Assembly: GCF_026410305.1 (NCBI RefSeq)
Contig: NZ_JAPMLQ010000004.1
Location: 296,438-360,437 of the forward strand
Source: Sulfitobacter sp. F26204
GTDB lineage: Bacteria; Pseudomonadota; Alphaproteobacteria; Rhodobacterales; Rhodobacteraceae
DNA length: 64,000 nucleotides
Direction of reading: 5' to 3'
In this document: in pieces, positions 8,790-19,135 of the stretch
Numbering within the stretch: the stretch's first letter is position 1
Layout of the letters: every line of letters begins with the position of its first letter
Made by a program: the position numbers and the translations under genes
The notes under the pieces: model-generated
Databases searched by the model: none
Seen by the model: only the letters and a program-made list of their open reading frames with translations
What the model was told of the DNA's origin: nothing

Positions 8790-10551
8790 GGCAGCGTACC
8801 TTATGCCCCGGTTCCAACTCTCGCAAGTCGGGGGCGTTTGCCCCGTCGAAACGGAATATCTCGGGCCAGCTTGTCGGTGCGCCTGCGCCCTTGGCGACCA
8901 GATCAAGATCGATGGGTCGGGTAATGTCGGGTTCGGGTTGTGCTGCGATCAGCGCCTGTGTGTAGGGATGCTGCGGATTGTAGAATAGCGTGTCCGGGGG
9001 GGCTTCTTCCACGATCACACCGGCGCGCATTACAGCGACTTCGTCGGCGATGCGGGCGACAACTGCCAGATCGTGACTGATGAACAGATAACTCAGGTTG
9101 GCATGGTCGCGGATGTCTTCGAGTAATGTAAGGATCTGGTCTTGAACAGAAACGTCCAGCGCGGATGTCGGTTCATCGCAGATCAGGAGTTTCGGATCCA
9201 GAGTCAGCGCGCGTGCTATCGACAATCGTTGGCGTTGCCCGCCTGAAAACGCATGCGGATACCGATGCAGCATATCAGGGTCAAGCCCGACAAGTTTCAA
9301 CATGTCGGCGGCTTTGTCTCGACGGTCTGCCTTAGTGCCGATGCCGTGGATCTCCATAGGTTCAACCAGCGCATTGAGAACCCGCATCCGGGGGCTGAGT
9401 GAAGAATAAGGATCTTGGAAAACCATCTGCGCCTGTCGTTGGAAAGCTGTGCGCTGCATGTTGTTCATGTCGTGTACCGGAAGGGCAGGCGCGCCGGCGT
9501 CAGGACGAAACAGGACCTCGCCGCCCGGATCTGGCCGCTCCGCCCCGAGTGCAACCCGCGCACAGGTGGTCTTGCCCGATCCGCTTTCGCCTACAACGGC
9601 CAGGGTTTTGCCCCGAGGCACTGAAAGGTTCACGTTACGACAGGCGGTGATGGCCACGGGTGCCCGCCAGCCGCTTGCCCGCATCGTATAGGTCTTGGTC
9701 ACATCCTTGAGATCGAGGATCACGTCATCATAGGTCAGTTCGGGTGCAGGTGTGGCCACGGTGGGGATCATTGGCGCGGCGGCAAACAGTTTGGCAGTGT
9801 AACCGTGGGCGGGGGCCGCGAGTATATGTTCGGCGCGGCCCGCCTCCATGACGCGCCCCTTGTTCATCACGACAACCTGTTGGGCCATATTGGCAACAAC
9901 ACCAAGATCATGGGTGACAAGGACAACCGCCATGCCTGTCTCTTTTTGCAAGCTGTTTATCAGTCCCAGAACCTGCGCCTGTGTCGTCACATCCAGTGCT
10001 GTGGTCGGTTCGTCCGCGATCAGCAATTCGGGTTGTGCAACCATCGCCATGGCGATCATCGCGCGTTGCCGCATGCCGCCCGACATCTCGAAGGGATAGC
10101 TGCTGAATGCGCGTTCGGGGTCGACGAAACCGACTTTGTCAAATTGTTCGATGACCCGGCGCTTGGCTTCGGCGGCACCCATATCCCGGTGGATGCGCAG
10201 CACTTCTCCTACCTGGTTGCCCAATCTGTGCAACGGCGACAGGGAGCGCATCGGTTCCTGAAAGATCATCGCAATTCGGTTTCCCCGAATACGGCGCATC
10301 TGGTGTTCGTGACATCCCAAAAGATCAACCGGTCCGTCGCCGCTGTGAAAGGTAACAGAACCACCTCTGATCTGTGCGGTCTCTGGCAGGATGCGCAATG
10401 CCGTGCGGCAGGTGAGTGTCTTGCCCGACCCGCTTTCGCCGACCAGGGCAAGGGTTTCGCCTGCGCTGACGGAAAAACTGACGTCGTGCACAACCGGGGG
10501 CGCATTCCCGAACCCGATTGTAAGTGCATCTACGTCCAGCAAAGAAGTCAT
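8782..10551 (-). CDS. Peptide-type ABC transporter ATPase, two fused nucleotide-binding domains (YejF/GsiA-like)
   Basis: About 589 residues hold two complete ATPase domains in one chain. The first has GESGSGKT (Walker A), a MSGGMRQR signature, [10 protein letters not shown] (Walker B) and a THD switch. The second has [27 protein letters not shown] and SHD. Both sites look competent. An oligopeptide-transporter C-terminal tail follows the second domain ([17 protein letters not shown]). The ATG at 10551 is chosen over a GTG at 10563, though neither has a strong ribosome binding site. This is the first gene of the operon ATPase, binding protein, permease, permease, all overlapping by four to eight bases. 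Confidence 0.9.
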   Translation of the reverse strand: MTSLLDVDALTIGFGNAPPVVHDVSFSVSAGETLALVGESGSGKTLTCRTALRILPETAQIRGGSVTFHSGDGPVDLLGCHEHQMRRIRGNRIAMIFQEPMRSLSPLHRLGNQVGEVLRIHRDMGAAEAKRRVIEQFDKVGFVDPERAFSSYPFEMSGGMRQRAMIAMAMVAQPELLIADEPTTALDVTTQAQVLGLINSLQKETGMAVVLVTHDLGVVANMAQQVVVMNKGRVMEAGRAEHILAAPAHGYTAKLFAAAPMIPTVATPAPELTYDDVILDLKDVTKTYTMRASGWRAPVAITACRNVNLSVPRGKTLAVVGESGSGKTTCARVALGAERPDPGGEVLFRPDAGAPALPVHDMNNMQRTAFQRQAQMVFQDPYSSLSPRMRVLNALVEPMEIHGIGTKADRRDKAADMLKLVGLDPDMLHRYPHAFSGGQRQRLSIARALTLDPKLLICDEPTSALDVSVQDQILTLLEDIRDHANLSYLFISHDLAVVARIADEVAVMRAGVIVEEAPPDTLFYNPQHPYTQALIAAQPEPDITRPIDLDLVAKGAGAPTSWPEIFRFDGANAPDLRELEPGHKVRCHA

Positions 10552-10641
10552 CAAATTCCACACAATGAAAGGCCACCCGAAAAATCAGGTGCTTGGATTC
10601 GGAGTGAAGCCGATTTGCGCCCAACCGTCCAGCAATGATAC

Positions 10642-10696
10642 CCTTGGGCGTTTGCCCAAGGACCGCTCTGGTCCCTCGCGGTGTAATCAGGTTACA
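10642..10696. promoter_or_regulatory. Three consecutive hairpins in a divergent promoter region
   Basis: CCTTGGGC/GCCCAAGG with a GTTT loop (10642-10661), GGACC/GGTCC with a 5-base loop (10660-10674) and GTGTAA/TTACAC with a 5-base loop (about 10680-10696) follow almost without gap. They lie between the divergently transcribed peptide ABC operon (start 10551) and the methyltransferase gene (start 10748). They could be operators, a structured 5' leader on either transcript, or a terminator protecting one promoter from the other. I cannot match them to a named riboswitch. Confidence 0.4.
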
Positions 10697-10747
10697 CAAG
10701 GATCTGCGTTCAGGGCGTTTGCCCGCGCCTTATTCAAAGGAACCGCC

Positions 10748-11230
10748 ATGAGCCGTCTTGACCTCTTTATCAACCGTATGGTGTCGCAGCGGGCTTGCCT
10801 AGACCATGCCGCCGCTATGACCCGATCAATGAATGGCCCTGTGTTCGAACTTGGGCTGGGTAATGGGCGAACCTACAGCCATATGGTCGAGAAGATGCCG
10901 GGTCGTGACATCTTCGTGTTTGAACGTGCGGTCGCGTCACACCCGTCAAGCACACCACCAGATGACATGCTGATCCTTGGTGATGTGAACGAAACGCTGA
11001 TTCAGGCACTGGCACGTTTTGGTGCGACCGCATCACTGATCCATGCGGATCTGGGCGGGCACAACCTTGAAAAAAACGACGCTTTTGCGCGTGCAGTGTC
11101 GCCCTTGATCGAGCCTCTGCTGGCACAGGGCGGGCTGATGGTCTCCAGTGACCGGATGTATTTCGAAACCCTTGGCGAACAACCGCTGCCGTCTGATGCT
11201 GTTCCGGGACGATGCTTCATCTACGGTTGA
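10748..11230 (+). CDS. Small SAM-dependent methyltransferase-like protein
   Basis: The protein has 160 residues. The ATG at 10748 has AAAGGA about seven bases upstream. A longer in-frame reading begins at 10391, but that part lies inside the opposite-strand ATPase gene. The segment GPVFELGLGNGRTYSHM (about residues 30-46) is a glycine-rich SAM-binding loop (motif I). IFVFERAVASHP supplies the acidic residue at the end of the second strand, and SLIHADLGG resembles motif IV. It is shorter than most class I methyltransferases, so the C-terminal part of the Rossmann fold is reduced. The methyl acceptor is unknown. Confidence 0.75.
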   Translation: MSRLDLFINRMVSQRACLDHAAAMTRSMNGPVFELGLGNGRTYSHMVEKMPGRDIFVFERAVASHPSSTPPDDMLILGDVNETLIQALARFGATASLIHADLGGHNLEKNDAFARAVSPLIEPLLAQGGLMVSSDRMYFETLGEQPLPSDAVPGRCFIYG

Positions 11231-11409
11231 TCTTCTGAAACTGCCTGCCACACTGCACCGGTCAAAGTACCCTTGCGTGAATCGGGAGGGGTCTTTAGGT
11301 GTTGCCTTGCCAAAGTGAAATTCAATTTCGCCAAGCAAAACACTGGAAGCACATCAATGCACCTATCAATGCATCAATTCGGGCCATATGCCACAGGGCT
11401 CTTGCTGAG

Positions 11410-12186
11410 ATGAAGGATCAGGTTGCAGACCGCAAATTTGCCAATACCCTTGCCCGTGGCCTTGGCGTGCTGCGGGTTTTTCGCGCCAGTGACAATGGAT
11501 TGACCCATGCCGAAATCGCGACGCGCACGGGGCTGCCGAAGCCGACAATATCACGTTTGACCTATACGCTTTGCGAGCTGGGTTATCTGGTTCATGGTGG
11601 GCGCAACGAACGTTTCAGGCTTGGCCCGGCATCGGTCGCGCTTGGATCTGTTGCCGCGCTTTCGATCAGCTTTGTGGATCTGGCGTCCGAGGCCATGCAG
11701 AAGTTGGCTGATGAAACCGGTACGCTTGCATTGATCGCGGTGCGCGATGGAGATCGGATGCTCTTGGTCAAAACATGGCGGCCCGTGGGGGCTGCGACCA
11801 TATGGCTGGACCCCGGACAACGGATCCCGCTTTTTGGGTCGTCCTCGGGACTTGCGGTTCTGGCCACATTGGACGAAGACAAGTTTCTTGCGCTGAGCGA
11901 CAGTGCCGAAATGATGGATCTGCGCCGGGAAGGATATGGTCAATTGATCGGCCAGGGCTTTGCGATAGCGCCGGAACCTTTGCGTTATGCCAGTACCGTC
12001 AATGCGGTGAGCGTCCCCTATTTCGCGACAGAATTCGGAGAAAGCGTCGCCTTTACCTGCGGCGCATTGCCAAGGGACTTGCCGGATGCACGGATGATAC
12101 AAGACGTCGGACCGGCCCTCAGAGACACTGTGCGTGCATTGGAACAACGCACCGGACATGCGTCGGCTTTGGCCCGGCGCGGATGA
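11410..12186 (+). CDS. IclR-family transcriptional regulator of the adjoining beta-oxidation operon
   Basis: This encodes 258 residues from the ATG at 11410. An upstream in-frame start exists at 11299, but the added residues have no family similarity. The N-terminal winged helix-turn-helix (about residues 15-70) includes ANTLARGLGVLRVF and LTHAEIATRTGLPKPTISRL, the classic IclR pattern. The C-terminal effector-binding domain follows (about 85-245), with PLFGSSSGLAVLA and the conserved SVPYF strand. Its stop lies about 17 bases before the start of the bifunctional beta-oxidation gene, so it is probably cotranscribed. IclR proteins often govern the catabolic genes beside them, responding to a substrate or CoA intermediate; the effector here is unknown. 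Confidence 0.9.
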   Translation: MKDQVADRKFANTLARGLGVLRVFRASDNGLTHAEIATRTGLPKPTISRLTYTLCELGYLVHGGRNERFRLGPASVALGSVAALSISFVDLASEAMQKLADETGTLALIAVRDGDRMLLVKTWRPVGAATIWLDPGQRIPLFGSSSGLAVLATLDEDKFLALSDSAEMMDLRREGYGQLIGQGFAIAPEPLRYASTVNAVSVPYFATEFGESVAFTCGALPRDLPDARMIQDVGPALRDTVRALEQRTGHASALARRG

Positions 12187-12203
12187 AACCCCAGGAGAAC
12201 ATG

Positions 12204-14300
12204 ATGAGCGACCCGATAGTCTATACCCGTCACGATGACACAGCCATTTTGTGCATTCGCAATCCGCCGGTCAATGCCCTGTCCCATGCCGTGCGGCAGG
12301 GGTTATGGGACGCAATGGACCGTGCCGAGGCTGACAGTGGGGTGCGTGCCGTACTGATCGTAGGTGACGGTCGCGCCTTTATCGCAGGCGCTGACATCAC
12401 CGAATTCGGCAAGCCCCCGTTGGAACCGCATCTGCCGGTCCTGTGTAACCGGATCGAAGCATCGCCGCTGCTGGTTGTCGCCTCGATGCATGGTGTATCG
12501 CTGGGGGGCGGGCTTGAGGTTGCGCTGTCGGCACATTATCGAATTGCCCAGCCCAGCGCCCGTGTCGGTCTGCCCGAAGTGCATCTTGGCCTGATCCCCG
12601 GTGCCGGTGGCACCCAGCGGTTGCCACGCCTGATCGGTGCTGAAAAGGCATTGGAAATCATCACTAGTGGCCGCCAGGTCAAGGCAGCCGAGGCGCTGGA
12701 CATGGGGGTCGTCGACCGTGTGGAGGAAGGCGAGCCGGAAGCCGTAGGTCTTGCTTATACACGGGATCTGCTGGCTGAGGGCGCCAGTCGCCGCCCTGTG
12801 AGTGAATTGCCCGCTGCCCCTGCGATTGACTGGGACGCAACCTATGACGCGGTGCTGGCCAAGGGACGCGGCCAGATCAGCCCGGCAATCGCCGTGCGTG
12901 CCGTTCAAGCCGCGAGTGAATTGCCCTTTGAGGAGGGGCTGAAAAAAGAGCGTGACCTGTTCATGGAGTTGATGCAAACCGATCAGCGCCAAGGTATGAT
13001 CCACGCCTTTTTCTCGGAACGTGCAGTTGGCAATCTGGCGGAATTGAAAGGTGTCACGCCGCGTGACCTGAAGGCAATCGGCGTGATCGGTGGCGGTACG
13101 ATGGGGGCAGGTATTGCCACAGCCGCCTTGCTGTCGGGTCTTGAGGTTGTCTTGATCGAGATGAAGGCGGAGGCGGCCGAGGCCGCTCTTGACCGGATCA
13201 GCGGCAACCTATCGGGGGCATTGAAACGCGGCAAGATTAGCCAGGAACAGTTCGATGCGTTGACGCAGAAAGCATTAAGCGTGTCGACCGACTACGACAG
13301 TCTGAGCGATGTCGACCTGGTGGTCGAAGCGGTGTTTGAAAACATGGATGTCAAGAAAGAGGTCTTTGGCAAACTCGACGCCGTATGCAAACCGGGCTGT
13401 GTTCTGGCATCCAATACATCCTACCTTGACGTCGATGAAATCGCCGCCGCCACCTCGCGCCCGGAGGATGTGATCGGTTTGCACTTCTTTTCTCCCGCGC
13501 ACATCATGAAACTGCTCGAAGTGGTTGTAGCGGAAAAAACCGCCCCCGATGTAGTTGCTACAGGATTTGCGCTGGGAAAGGCGCTGGGCAAGATTTCAGT
13601 GCGTGCCGGGGTTTGCGACGGATTTATCGGAAACCGTATTCTGGCCAGTTACCGGACTGCTGCGGATCACATGGTGCTGGACGGGGCGACACCCTATCAG
13701 ATCGACGCAGCCCTTACCAAATTCGGTTTTGCAATGGGCCCGTTTGCGGTGGCCGACCTTGCCGGTCTCGACATCGGCTGGATGACCCGCAAGCGAAAAG
13801 CCCCTGACCGTCATCCCGAAGAACGTGTCCCGACCTACATCGACAAACTCTGCGAAGAGGGGCATTTCGGACAAAAGACGGGAGAGGGATACTATATCTA
13901 TTCTGCCGGCAAACGTGCCGGTGTACCCAACCCCAAGATCGCGGAACTGGTGGCGGCCGAACAGCAGAGTCTGGGAATTACGCCACGTCCCTTTAGCGAC
14001 GAAGAGATTGTGCGCCGCTACATGTGTGCCATGGTGAACGAAGCTGCGAAAGTCGTAGGTGAAGGCATTGCCCGCCGTCCGCTGGACGTCGATATGACAT
14101 TGCTTTTTGGATACGGATTTCCGCGCTATTGGGGGGGACCGATGAAATGGGCCGATATTGTTGGGTTGCCGACCGTGCTCGCCGATATTGAAGCCTATGC
14201 CAAGGACGATGCCTGGTTCTGGCAACCTGCCCCCCTGTTGAAAACGCTGGTCGCAGAAGGCCGTACATTTGATGATTTGAACAAGGATGCTGCAAAATGA
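12204..14300 (+). CDS. Bifunctional enoyl-CoA hydratase / 3-hydroxyacyl-CoA dehydrogenase (PimF/FadJ-like)
   Basis: This is a 698-residue enzyme performing hydration and NAD-dependent oxidation in beta-oxidation. The crotonase domain (about 1-190) shows [20 protein letters not shown] and [21 protein letters not shown], including the catalytic Glu region. The NAD-binding part starts near residue 290 with [27 protein letters not shown] and [17 protein letters not shown] (around 425) hold the Ser and His of 3-hydroxyacyl-CoA dehydrogenase. Two C-terminal helical domains follow. The second ATG at 12204 fits AGGAG (12193) better than the ATG at 12201. It is the first enzyme gene of the operon and overlaps the thiolase by four bases. 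Length and context match PimF of the pimeloyl-CoA operon. Confidence 0.92.
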   Translation: MSDPIVYTRHDDTAILCIRNPPVNALSHAVRQGLWDAMDRAEADSGVRAVLIVGDGRAFIAGADITEFGKPPLEPHLPVLCNRIEASPLLVVASMHGVSLGGGLEVALSAHYRIAQPSARVGLPEVHLGLIPGAGGTQRLPRLIGAEKALEIITSGRQVKAAEALDMGVVDRVEEGEPEAVGLAYTRDLLAEGASRRPVSELPAAPAIDWDATYDAVLAKGRGQISPAIAVRAVQAASELPFEEGLKKERDLFMELMQTDQRQGMIHAFFSERAVGNLAELKGVTPRDLKAIGVIGGGTMGAGIATAALLSGLEVVLIEMKAEAAEAALDRISGNLSGALKRGKISQEQFDALTQKALSVSTDYDSLSDVDLVVEAVFENMDVKKEVFGKLDAVCKPGCVLASNTSYLDVDEIAAATSRPEDVIGLHFFSPAHIMKLLEVVVAEKTAPDVVATGFALGKALGKISVRAGVCDGFIGNRILASYRTAADHMVLDGATPYQIDAALTKFGFAMGPFAVADLAGLDIGWMTRKRKAPDRHPEERVPTYIDKLCEEGHFGQKTGEGYYIYSAGKRAGVPNPKIAELVAAEQQSLGITPRPFSDEEIVRRYMCAMVNEAAKVVGEGIARRPLDVDMTLLFGYGFPRYWGGPMKWADIVGLPTVLADIEAYAKDDAWFWQPAPLLKTLVAEGRTFDDLNKDAAK

Positions 14301-15469
14301 AACAAGCTGTTATTGTCTCCACCGCCCGTACAGGGCTTGCGAAGTCCTTTCGAGGATCCTTTAACATGACGCATGGTGCCGCAATGGGTGGTCATGCGGT
14401 CAAACATGCGGTCGAACGGGCCGGGTTGGCACCGGATCAGATCGAGGATGTGGTCATGGGCTGCGCCACACCCGAAGGCGCGACCGGCGGCAATATTGCG
14501 CGCCAGATCGCGTTGCGCGCGGGCCTGCCGATCACGGCATCTGGTGTGACGGTAAACCGTTTCTGCTCGTCTGGACTACAATCGGTTGCAATGGCGGCAA
14601 ACGCCATCACCCAGGAAGGAGCCGGACCGATGGTTGCAGGGGGCGTCGAGAGTATCTCGATGGTAGGTCCGCATTCCATCGCAGTAAAAGACCCCTGGCT
14701 TGAGGAGCATAAACCCGCGATCTATATGACGATGATCGAAACGGCGGATATTGTGGCGGAACGCTATGGCTTGAGCCGTGAATATCAGGATGAATTCGGT
14801 CTGCGCAGTCAGCAATTGATCCATGCCGCGCAGCAGGCAGGCAAGTTCGACAATGAAATCGTGCCGATGACAACCACGATGGGCATGAAAAACAAAGAGA
14901 CCGGCGAGGTCACGCATCACGAAGTGACCGTTGACAAGGATGAATGCAACCGCCCCGGCACCACACTGGAGGGATTGGCAGGACTTGCACCCGTGCGCGA
15001 AGGTGGTTTTGTGACCGCAGGCAATGCCAGCCAGTTGTCTGATGGTGCCGCTGCAGTGGTGGTAATGGACAGCAAACAGGCCGAAAAGCAGGGCCTTGAA
15101 CCGCTGGGCGCTTTCAAGGGTTTTGCCGTCGCAGGTTGTGAACCTGACGAGATGGGCATCGGCCCGATTTATGCCGTGCCACGGCTGCTGGAGCGTCACG
15201 GTTTGAAAATTGACGACATCGACCTGTGGGAGTTGAACGAAGCCTTTGCTTCTCAGTGCCTTTATTCCCGAGACAGATTGGGCATCGATCCGGAAAAATA
15301 CAACGTCAACGGGGGGTCCATCGCCATCGGCCATCCTTTTGGCATGACAGGCGCACGCTGCACGGGGCATCTGCTTTTGGAAGGTAAGCGGCGCGGTGCG
15401 AAACTGGGCGTTGTGACAATGTGTATTGGCGGCGGCATGGGTGCTGCTGGCCTGTTCGAAATCTACTAG
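14297..15469 (+). CDS. Acetyl-CoA acyltransferase (thiolase; PimB/FadA-like)
   Basis: This 390-residue thiolase cleaves 3-ketoacyl-CoA with CoA, releasing acetyl-CoA. The nucleophilic Cys is at residue 90 in [10 protein letters not shown]. The His of [16 protein letters not shown] (about 346) and the second Cys of [14 protein letters not shown] (about 376) complete the triad. The start codon overlaps the previous gene by four bases (ATGA). Together with the preceding bifunctional protein it supplies the last three steps of a beta-oxidation turn. Confidence 0.93.
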   Translation: MKQAVIVSTARTGLAKSFRGSFNMTHGAAMGGHAVKHAVERAGLAPDQIEDVVMGCATPEGATGGNIARQIALRAGLPITASGVTVNRFCSSGLQSVAMAANAITQEGAGPMVAGGVESISMVGPHSIAVKDPWLEEHKPAIYMTMIETADIVAERYGLSREYQDEFGLRSQQLIHAAQQAGKFDNEIVPMTTTMGMKNKETGEVTHHEVTVDKDECNRPGTTLEGLAGLAPVREGGFVTAGNASQLSDGAAAVVVMDSKQAEKQGLEPLGAFKGFAVAGCEPDEMGIGPIYAVPRLLERHGLKIDDIDLWELNEAFASQCLYSRDRLGIDPEKYNVNGGSIAIGHPFGMTGARCTGHLLLEGKRRGAKLGVVTMCIGGGMGAAGLFEIY

Positions 15470-15578
15470 ATTGTTTTTGGATGTGCTGGAAAACTTGCTG
15501 TCTCTCCCGTTGGATCGTTGAGAGAGGCAGCGGGTTGACTTCATGCAACCCAGAAACTGACCCCAAGGGAGAGACCCA

Positions 15579-16784
15579 ATGGACCTGAGCTATTCAGACG
15601 AAGAAAAGGCATTTCGCGACGAAGTCCGAAACTTTTTGGCGGAAAAGTTGCCGAAAGACCTGCGCGACAAGGTGGCAGGCACGGATGGTGACGGGTTGAC
15701 CAAGGAGGATATGGAACGTTGGCATAGCATTCTGAACGATCAGGGTTGGCTGGTGCCCAACTGGCCAAAGAAGTTTGGCGGCGCCGAATGGAATGCGGTG
15801 CAAAAGCACATCTTTGAAGAGGAAGCCGCAGCCGCAAATGCCCCGCGCATTGTACCGTTTGGGTTTTCGATGCTGGCCCCGGTGCTGCACAAATTCGGCA
15901 GCCAGGAACAGAACGACTATTGGCTTCCGCGGATGTTGAATGGTGACGATTGGTGGTGTCAGGGATATTCGGAACCGGGGGCAGGGTCCGATCTGGCGTC
16001 GCTCAAGACCACGGCCGTCCTGAACGAAGCTGGTACTCATTACATCGTGAACGGACAGAAAACCTGGACGACCTTGGGCCAGCACGCGAACATGATCTTC
16101 TGCCTCGTGCGCACCAACAAGGATGTGAAGCAACAGGAAGGCATTTCCTTTCTGCTGATCGACATGACAACGCCCGGTATCGAAGTTCGTCCGATCATCT
16201 TGCTTGATGGTGCCCATGAGGTGAACGAGGTCTGGTTCACGGACGTCGAAGTGCCTGTCGAGAATTTGGTGGGTGAAGAGAACAAGGGCTGGACCTATGC
16301 CAAATATCTTCTGACACATGAACGCACGAATATCGCGGGCGTCGGGTTTTCCAAAGCTGGACTGAACACTGTCAAACGTTTGGCCAAGGCCGAAATGTCC
16401 AATGGCAGACCGTTGATCGAGAACCCGCATTTCGCGGCACGTATTGCACAGGTCGAGATTGACCTCTGGGCCATGTCAACGACCAACCTGCGCATCATCT
16501 CAAAGGCTGCTGGCGGCGGTACACCAGGGATCGAAGCCTCGATGCTCAAGGTCAAGGGCACCGTAATCCGCCAGGAAATCAATGATCTGGCGCGCCGGGC
16601 GGCGGGTGTCTACGCAATGCCTTTTGCCTCTGAAGCGCTTGAAGGCTCCAATGCGGGGCTGCCCGATCCGCTTGGCGCGGGACCGGTGGCCGCCAAATAT
16701 TTCAACAATCGAAAGCTGTCGATCTTCGGCGGATCCAATGAGATCCAAAAAGGCATCATCGCCAAAGTAAGCATGGGAGGGTAA
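15579..16784 (+). CDS. Acyl-CoA dehydrogenase (PimC-like)
   Basis: A 401-residue FAD-dependent acyl-CoA dehydrogenase. The N-terminal helical domain begins MDLSYSDEEKAFRDEVRNFL. The FAD/substrate signature YSEPGAGSDLASLKTTA is at about residues 129-145, and the C-terminal signature near FGGSNEIQKGI. It should make the first oxidation, acyl-CoA to trans-2-enoyl-CoA, passing electrons to ETF. It is separated by five bases from a second acyl-CoA dehydrogenase. The pair, one near 400 and one near 377 residues, is the arrangement of PimC and PimD, where the two are thought to act together. A 109-bp gap with two weak hairpins separates it from the thiolase. Confidence 0.92.
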   Translation: MDLSYSDEEKAFRDEVRNFLAEKLPKDLRDKVAGTDGDGLTKEDMERWHSILNDQGWLVPNWPKKFGGAEWNAVQKHIFEEEAAAANAPRIVPFGFSMLAPVLHKFGSQEQNDYWLPRMLNGDDWWCQGYSEPGAGSDLASLKTTAVLNEAGTHYIVNGQKTWTTLGQHANMIFCLVRTNKDVKQQEGISFLLIDMTTPGIEVRPIILLDGAHEVNEVWFTDVEVPVENLVGEENKGWTYAKYLLTHERTNIAGVGFSKAGLNTVKRLAKAEMSNGRPLIENPHFAARIAQVEIDLWAMSTTNLRIISKAAGGGTPGIEASMLKVKGTVIRQEINDLARRAAGVYAMPFASEALEGSNAGLPDPLGAGPVAAKYFNNRKLSIFGGSNEIQKGIIAKVSMGG

Positions 16785-16789
16785 CGCCG

Positions 16790-17923
16790 ATGAATTTCGA
16801 GCTGACAGAAGAGCGGCAAATGCTGCAGGATACGCTGCGACGTTTTCTGCGTGACCGTTATGATACTGCGACACGTAACAAGATCCTGGACAGTGAGACC
16901 GGGCTGTCCCCTGAAATCTGGCAGGAACTGGCCGAACTTGGCGTGATTGGCGCATTGTTCACGGAAGAACAGGGCGGCTTTGGCGGCAAGGGATTTGATC
17001 TTGCCGTTGTTTTTGAGGAACTCGGCCGCGCCGGGGTTGTGGAACCGTTTCTTGATACAGCCGTGCTGGCCGGTGGTTTGGTTGCAGATTTGGGCAACGA
17101 GAGTCAGCGTACACTGGTTGAGGAAATCATCGAGGGCACCTGCCAGATGGCCTTTGCCCATGGCGAACCGACCAGCCGTTATGACCTGAACCGCGTTCAG
17201 ACTACGGCAAGGAACGTGGGTGATGCCATCGTCCTGAACGGGCATAAGGCTGTTGTGGTCAATGCGGAAGCTGCGGACCATTTGGTCATCTCGGCCCGTG
17301 AGGGCGGTGAACCATCAAAGGAAGCGGGAATATCTCTGTTTCTGGTACCCGCAGACACCAAAGGTATCACAATACAGGGCTATGCGCTGCTGGCTGGTGG
17401 CCGCGCCGCCGAAGTCATGTTGGATGAAGTGACAATTCCTGTGTCCGCCCGCCTGGGTAAAGCAGGTGAAACATTTGCGGCGATCGAGGCACGTATAGCG
17501 GCCGCTTCCATCGCGCAATGCGCCGAAACCTTGGGGGCGATGGATACCGCAACAGCGTTGACCAAAGAATACCTGATGACACGTAAACAATTCGGACGTC
17601 CCATCGGCACGTTTCAGGCACTGGCGTTTCGCATGTCGGAGATGTTGATCGAGATGGAGCAAGCCCGCTCCGCCGTGATCAATGCAGCCGGTCATCTGGA
17701 AGCCAGCCGCAAGGAGCGCGAGATCAATGTCTCGGCGACCAAAAACCTGATAGGCCGGGTCGGGCGTCTGGTGGGTGAGGACAGCATCCAGATGCACGGT
17801 GGCATTGCCATGACCCAAGAATATGAACTGGCCCATATCGCAAAACGCATTGTTATGGCCGACCACCGTTTTGGAGACACGGATCATCATCTTGAGCGCT
17901 TTATCGCTCTTGGTGCCATGTGA
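16790..17923 (+). CDS. Acyl-CoA dehydrogenase (PimD-like partner)
   Basis: A 377-residue acyl-CoA dehydrogenase family protein. The N-terminal MNFELTEERQMLQDTLRRFL domain, a beta domain and the C-terminal helical domain are all present, the last containing DSIQMHGGIAMTQEYELAHI. Its FAD/substrate loop is less canonical than in the neighbouring large paralogue, so it may be the smaller partner of a heteromeric enzyme. It starts five bases after the first dehydrogenase and its stop overlaps the thioesterase start (GTGA), so the set is coupled. Confidence 0.9.
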   Translation: MNFELTEERQMLQDTLRRFLRDRYDTATRNKILDSETGLSPEIWQELAELGVIGALFTEEQGGFGGKGFDLAVVFEELGRAGVVEPFLDTAVLAGGLVADLGNESQRTLVEEIIEGTCQMAFAHGEPTSRYDLNRVQTTARNVGDAIVLNGHKAVVVNAEAADHLVISAREGGEPSKEAGISLFLVPADTKGITIQGYALLAGGRAAEVMLDEVTIPVSARLGKAGETFAAIEARIAAASIAQCAETLGAMDTATALTKEYLMTRKQFGRPIGTFQALAFRMSEMLIEMEQARSAVINAAGHLEASRKEREINVSATKNLIGRVGRLVGEDSIQMHGGIAMTQEYELAHIAKRIVMADHRFGDTDHHLERFIALGAM

Positions 17924-18342
17924 GCGAAGCCAGCAAGACACTGCCGCCGCATGAAGCTCCTGAAAGCGGGGCGGAACTGTTGGTGGGTTACCGTATCAAT
18001 CTTGCCGACCCTTCGGGATTGGCGACGGTGACGCTTGACATCGACGCGAAACACCGCAACCGAAACGGCACATTGCACGGTGGCATCCACGCGATGATGT
18101 TGGACGCAGCCGCCGGCTTCGCCGCCTCGCGGTTTATGGCGGGTGACGGCCTCTTGGTGCCGGTCGTGACGCTGTCGCTGACCACGAATTATGTTGCGGC
18201 TATTGCCGATGGGCGCGTGGTGGCGACGGGCCGTGTCACAGGGGGCGGGTACAAGATTGTTTATGCCACGGCAGAAATAACTGATGCCGGAGGTCAGGTG
18301 CTGTCCTCGGCCTCGGGTGTGTTTAAAAGGGCTGCAAAATGA
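17920..18342 (+). CDS. PaaI-type hotdog-fold acyl-CoA thioesterase
   Basis: 140 residues with a GTG start that overlaps the preceding stop. The hotdog signature RNGTLHGGIHAMMLDAAAGFAA (about residues 47-68) contains the HGG turn and the helix Asp of PaaI-like thioesterases. VVTLSLTTNYVAAIADG forms the central strand. Such enzymes free CoA from dead-end or stalled acyl-CoA intermediates in degradation pathways. The stop overlaps the next gene by four bases. The substrate is presumably one of the CoA esters made by the operon. Confidence 0.88.
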   Translation: MSEASKTLPPHEAPESGAELLVGYRINLADPSGLATVTLDIDAKHRNRNGTLHGGIHAMMLDAAAGFAASRFMAGDGLLVPVVTLSLTTNYVAAIADGRVVATGRVTGGGYKIVYATAEITDAGGQVLSSASGVFKRAAK

Positions 18343-19109
18343 ACGCACGTATTGAAGACGCCGGTGATCGACTGATCATCTGGAACGGGAATACCGCCAA
18401 ACGTGGTGCTTTGTCGCCCGAACTTTACGATTGTATCAACACGGCCTTGGTACAGGCCACGGAGCCGCGCATTCGCGCTGTGATCCTTACCTCGGAGGGC
18501 GGGTTTTTCTGCGCAGGTGGCAACCTCAATGTGCTGATTGAACGCCGTAAGATGTCAGAAGAGGCACGGCGCGAAAAGGTTGATGAATTGCATGATTTGC
18601 TCCGCGCGATGCGGGCAAGTCCGGTGCCCTTGATTGCGGCGGTCGAAGGCGGGGCCGCTGGCGCCGGTCTCAGTCTTGCGCTTGCCTGTGATCTGATCGT
18701 CGCTGCCAAGGATGCGAAATTCACCGCGGCCTATGTCAAGGCCGGTCTGGTCCCCGATGGTGGATTGACCTCTGCGATGGCGCGGTTATTGCCGCGCCCT
18801 TTGGCGATGGAAATGTGCTTGCTTGGCCGTCCCGTCCTGGCGACGCGTTTTGCAGAGCTTGGCGCGGTGAACCGCCTGAGCGGCCCGGGCAAGGCGATGG
18901 AGGAAGCGATGGCAATTGCGGATCATTTGGCGGCAGGCCCGCGTGAGGCGCAGGGCGTGATCCGTGGATTGGTCGCCCAAGCCTATGAAACCAGCGAAAC
19001 TGAGCAACTGGACGCAGAACGTGATGCCATGGCCGCGGCCGCGGGAAAAGACGAGGCCGCCGAAGGCATCGCGGCTTTCTTGGAAAAACGCGCGCCAGCC
19101 TATCCCTAG
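18339..19109 (+). CDS. Enoyl-CoA hydratase/isomerase family protein
   Basis: 256 residues of crotonase fold. The first oxyanion-hole strand is TSEGGFFCAGGNLNVL (about residues 48-63) and the second is AAVEGGAAGAGLSLALACDLIVAA (about 103-126). KAGLVPDGGLTSAMARLLP holds the Asp/Gly region. It duplicates the hydratase activity of the bifunctional protein, so it may be an isomerase or act on a branched, unsaturated or dicarboxylic intermediate. It is coupled to the thioesterase by a four-base overlap and lies 26 bases before the ligase. Confidence 0.9.
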   Translation: MNARIEDAGDRLIIWNGNTAKRGALSPELYDCINTALVQATEPRIRAVILTSEGGFFCAGGNLNVLIERRKMSEEARREKVDELHDLLRAMRASPVPLIAAVEGGAAGAGLSLALACDLIVAAKDAKFTAAYVKAGLVPDGGLTSAMARLLPRPLAMEMCLLGRPVLATRFAELGAVNRLSGPGKAMEEAMAIADHLAAGPREAQGVIRGLVAQAYETSETEQLDAERDAMAAAAGKDEAAEGIAAFLEKRAPAYP

Positions 19110-19135
19110 GCAGAGGCGCAGGCGAGGATAGAGCG

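Noticed and set aside
11775..12203. Long upstream extension of the bifunctional beta-oxidation gene
   Set aside because: The extension overlaps the IclR gene in another frame and has no similarity to crotonases; the ribosome binding site favours 12204.
14576..15544. A 322-codon minus-strand frame opposite the thiolase
   Set aside because: Thiolase motifs on the plus strand are unmistakable; the antisense product is Cys/His-rich and unlike any family.
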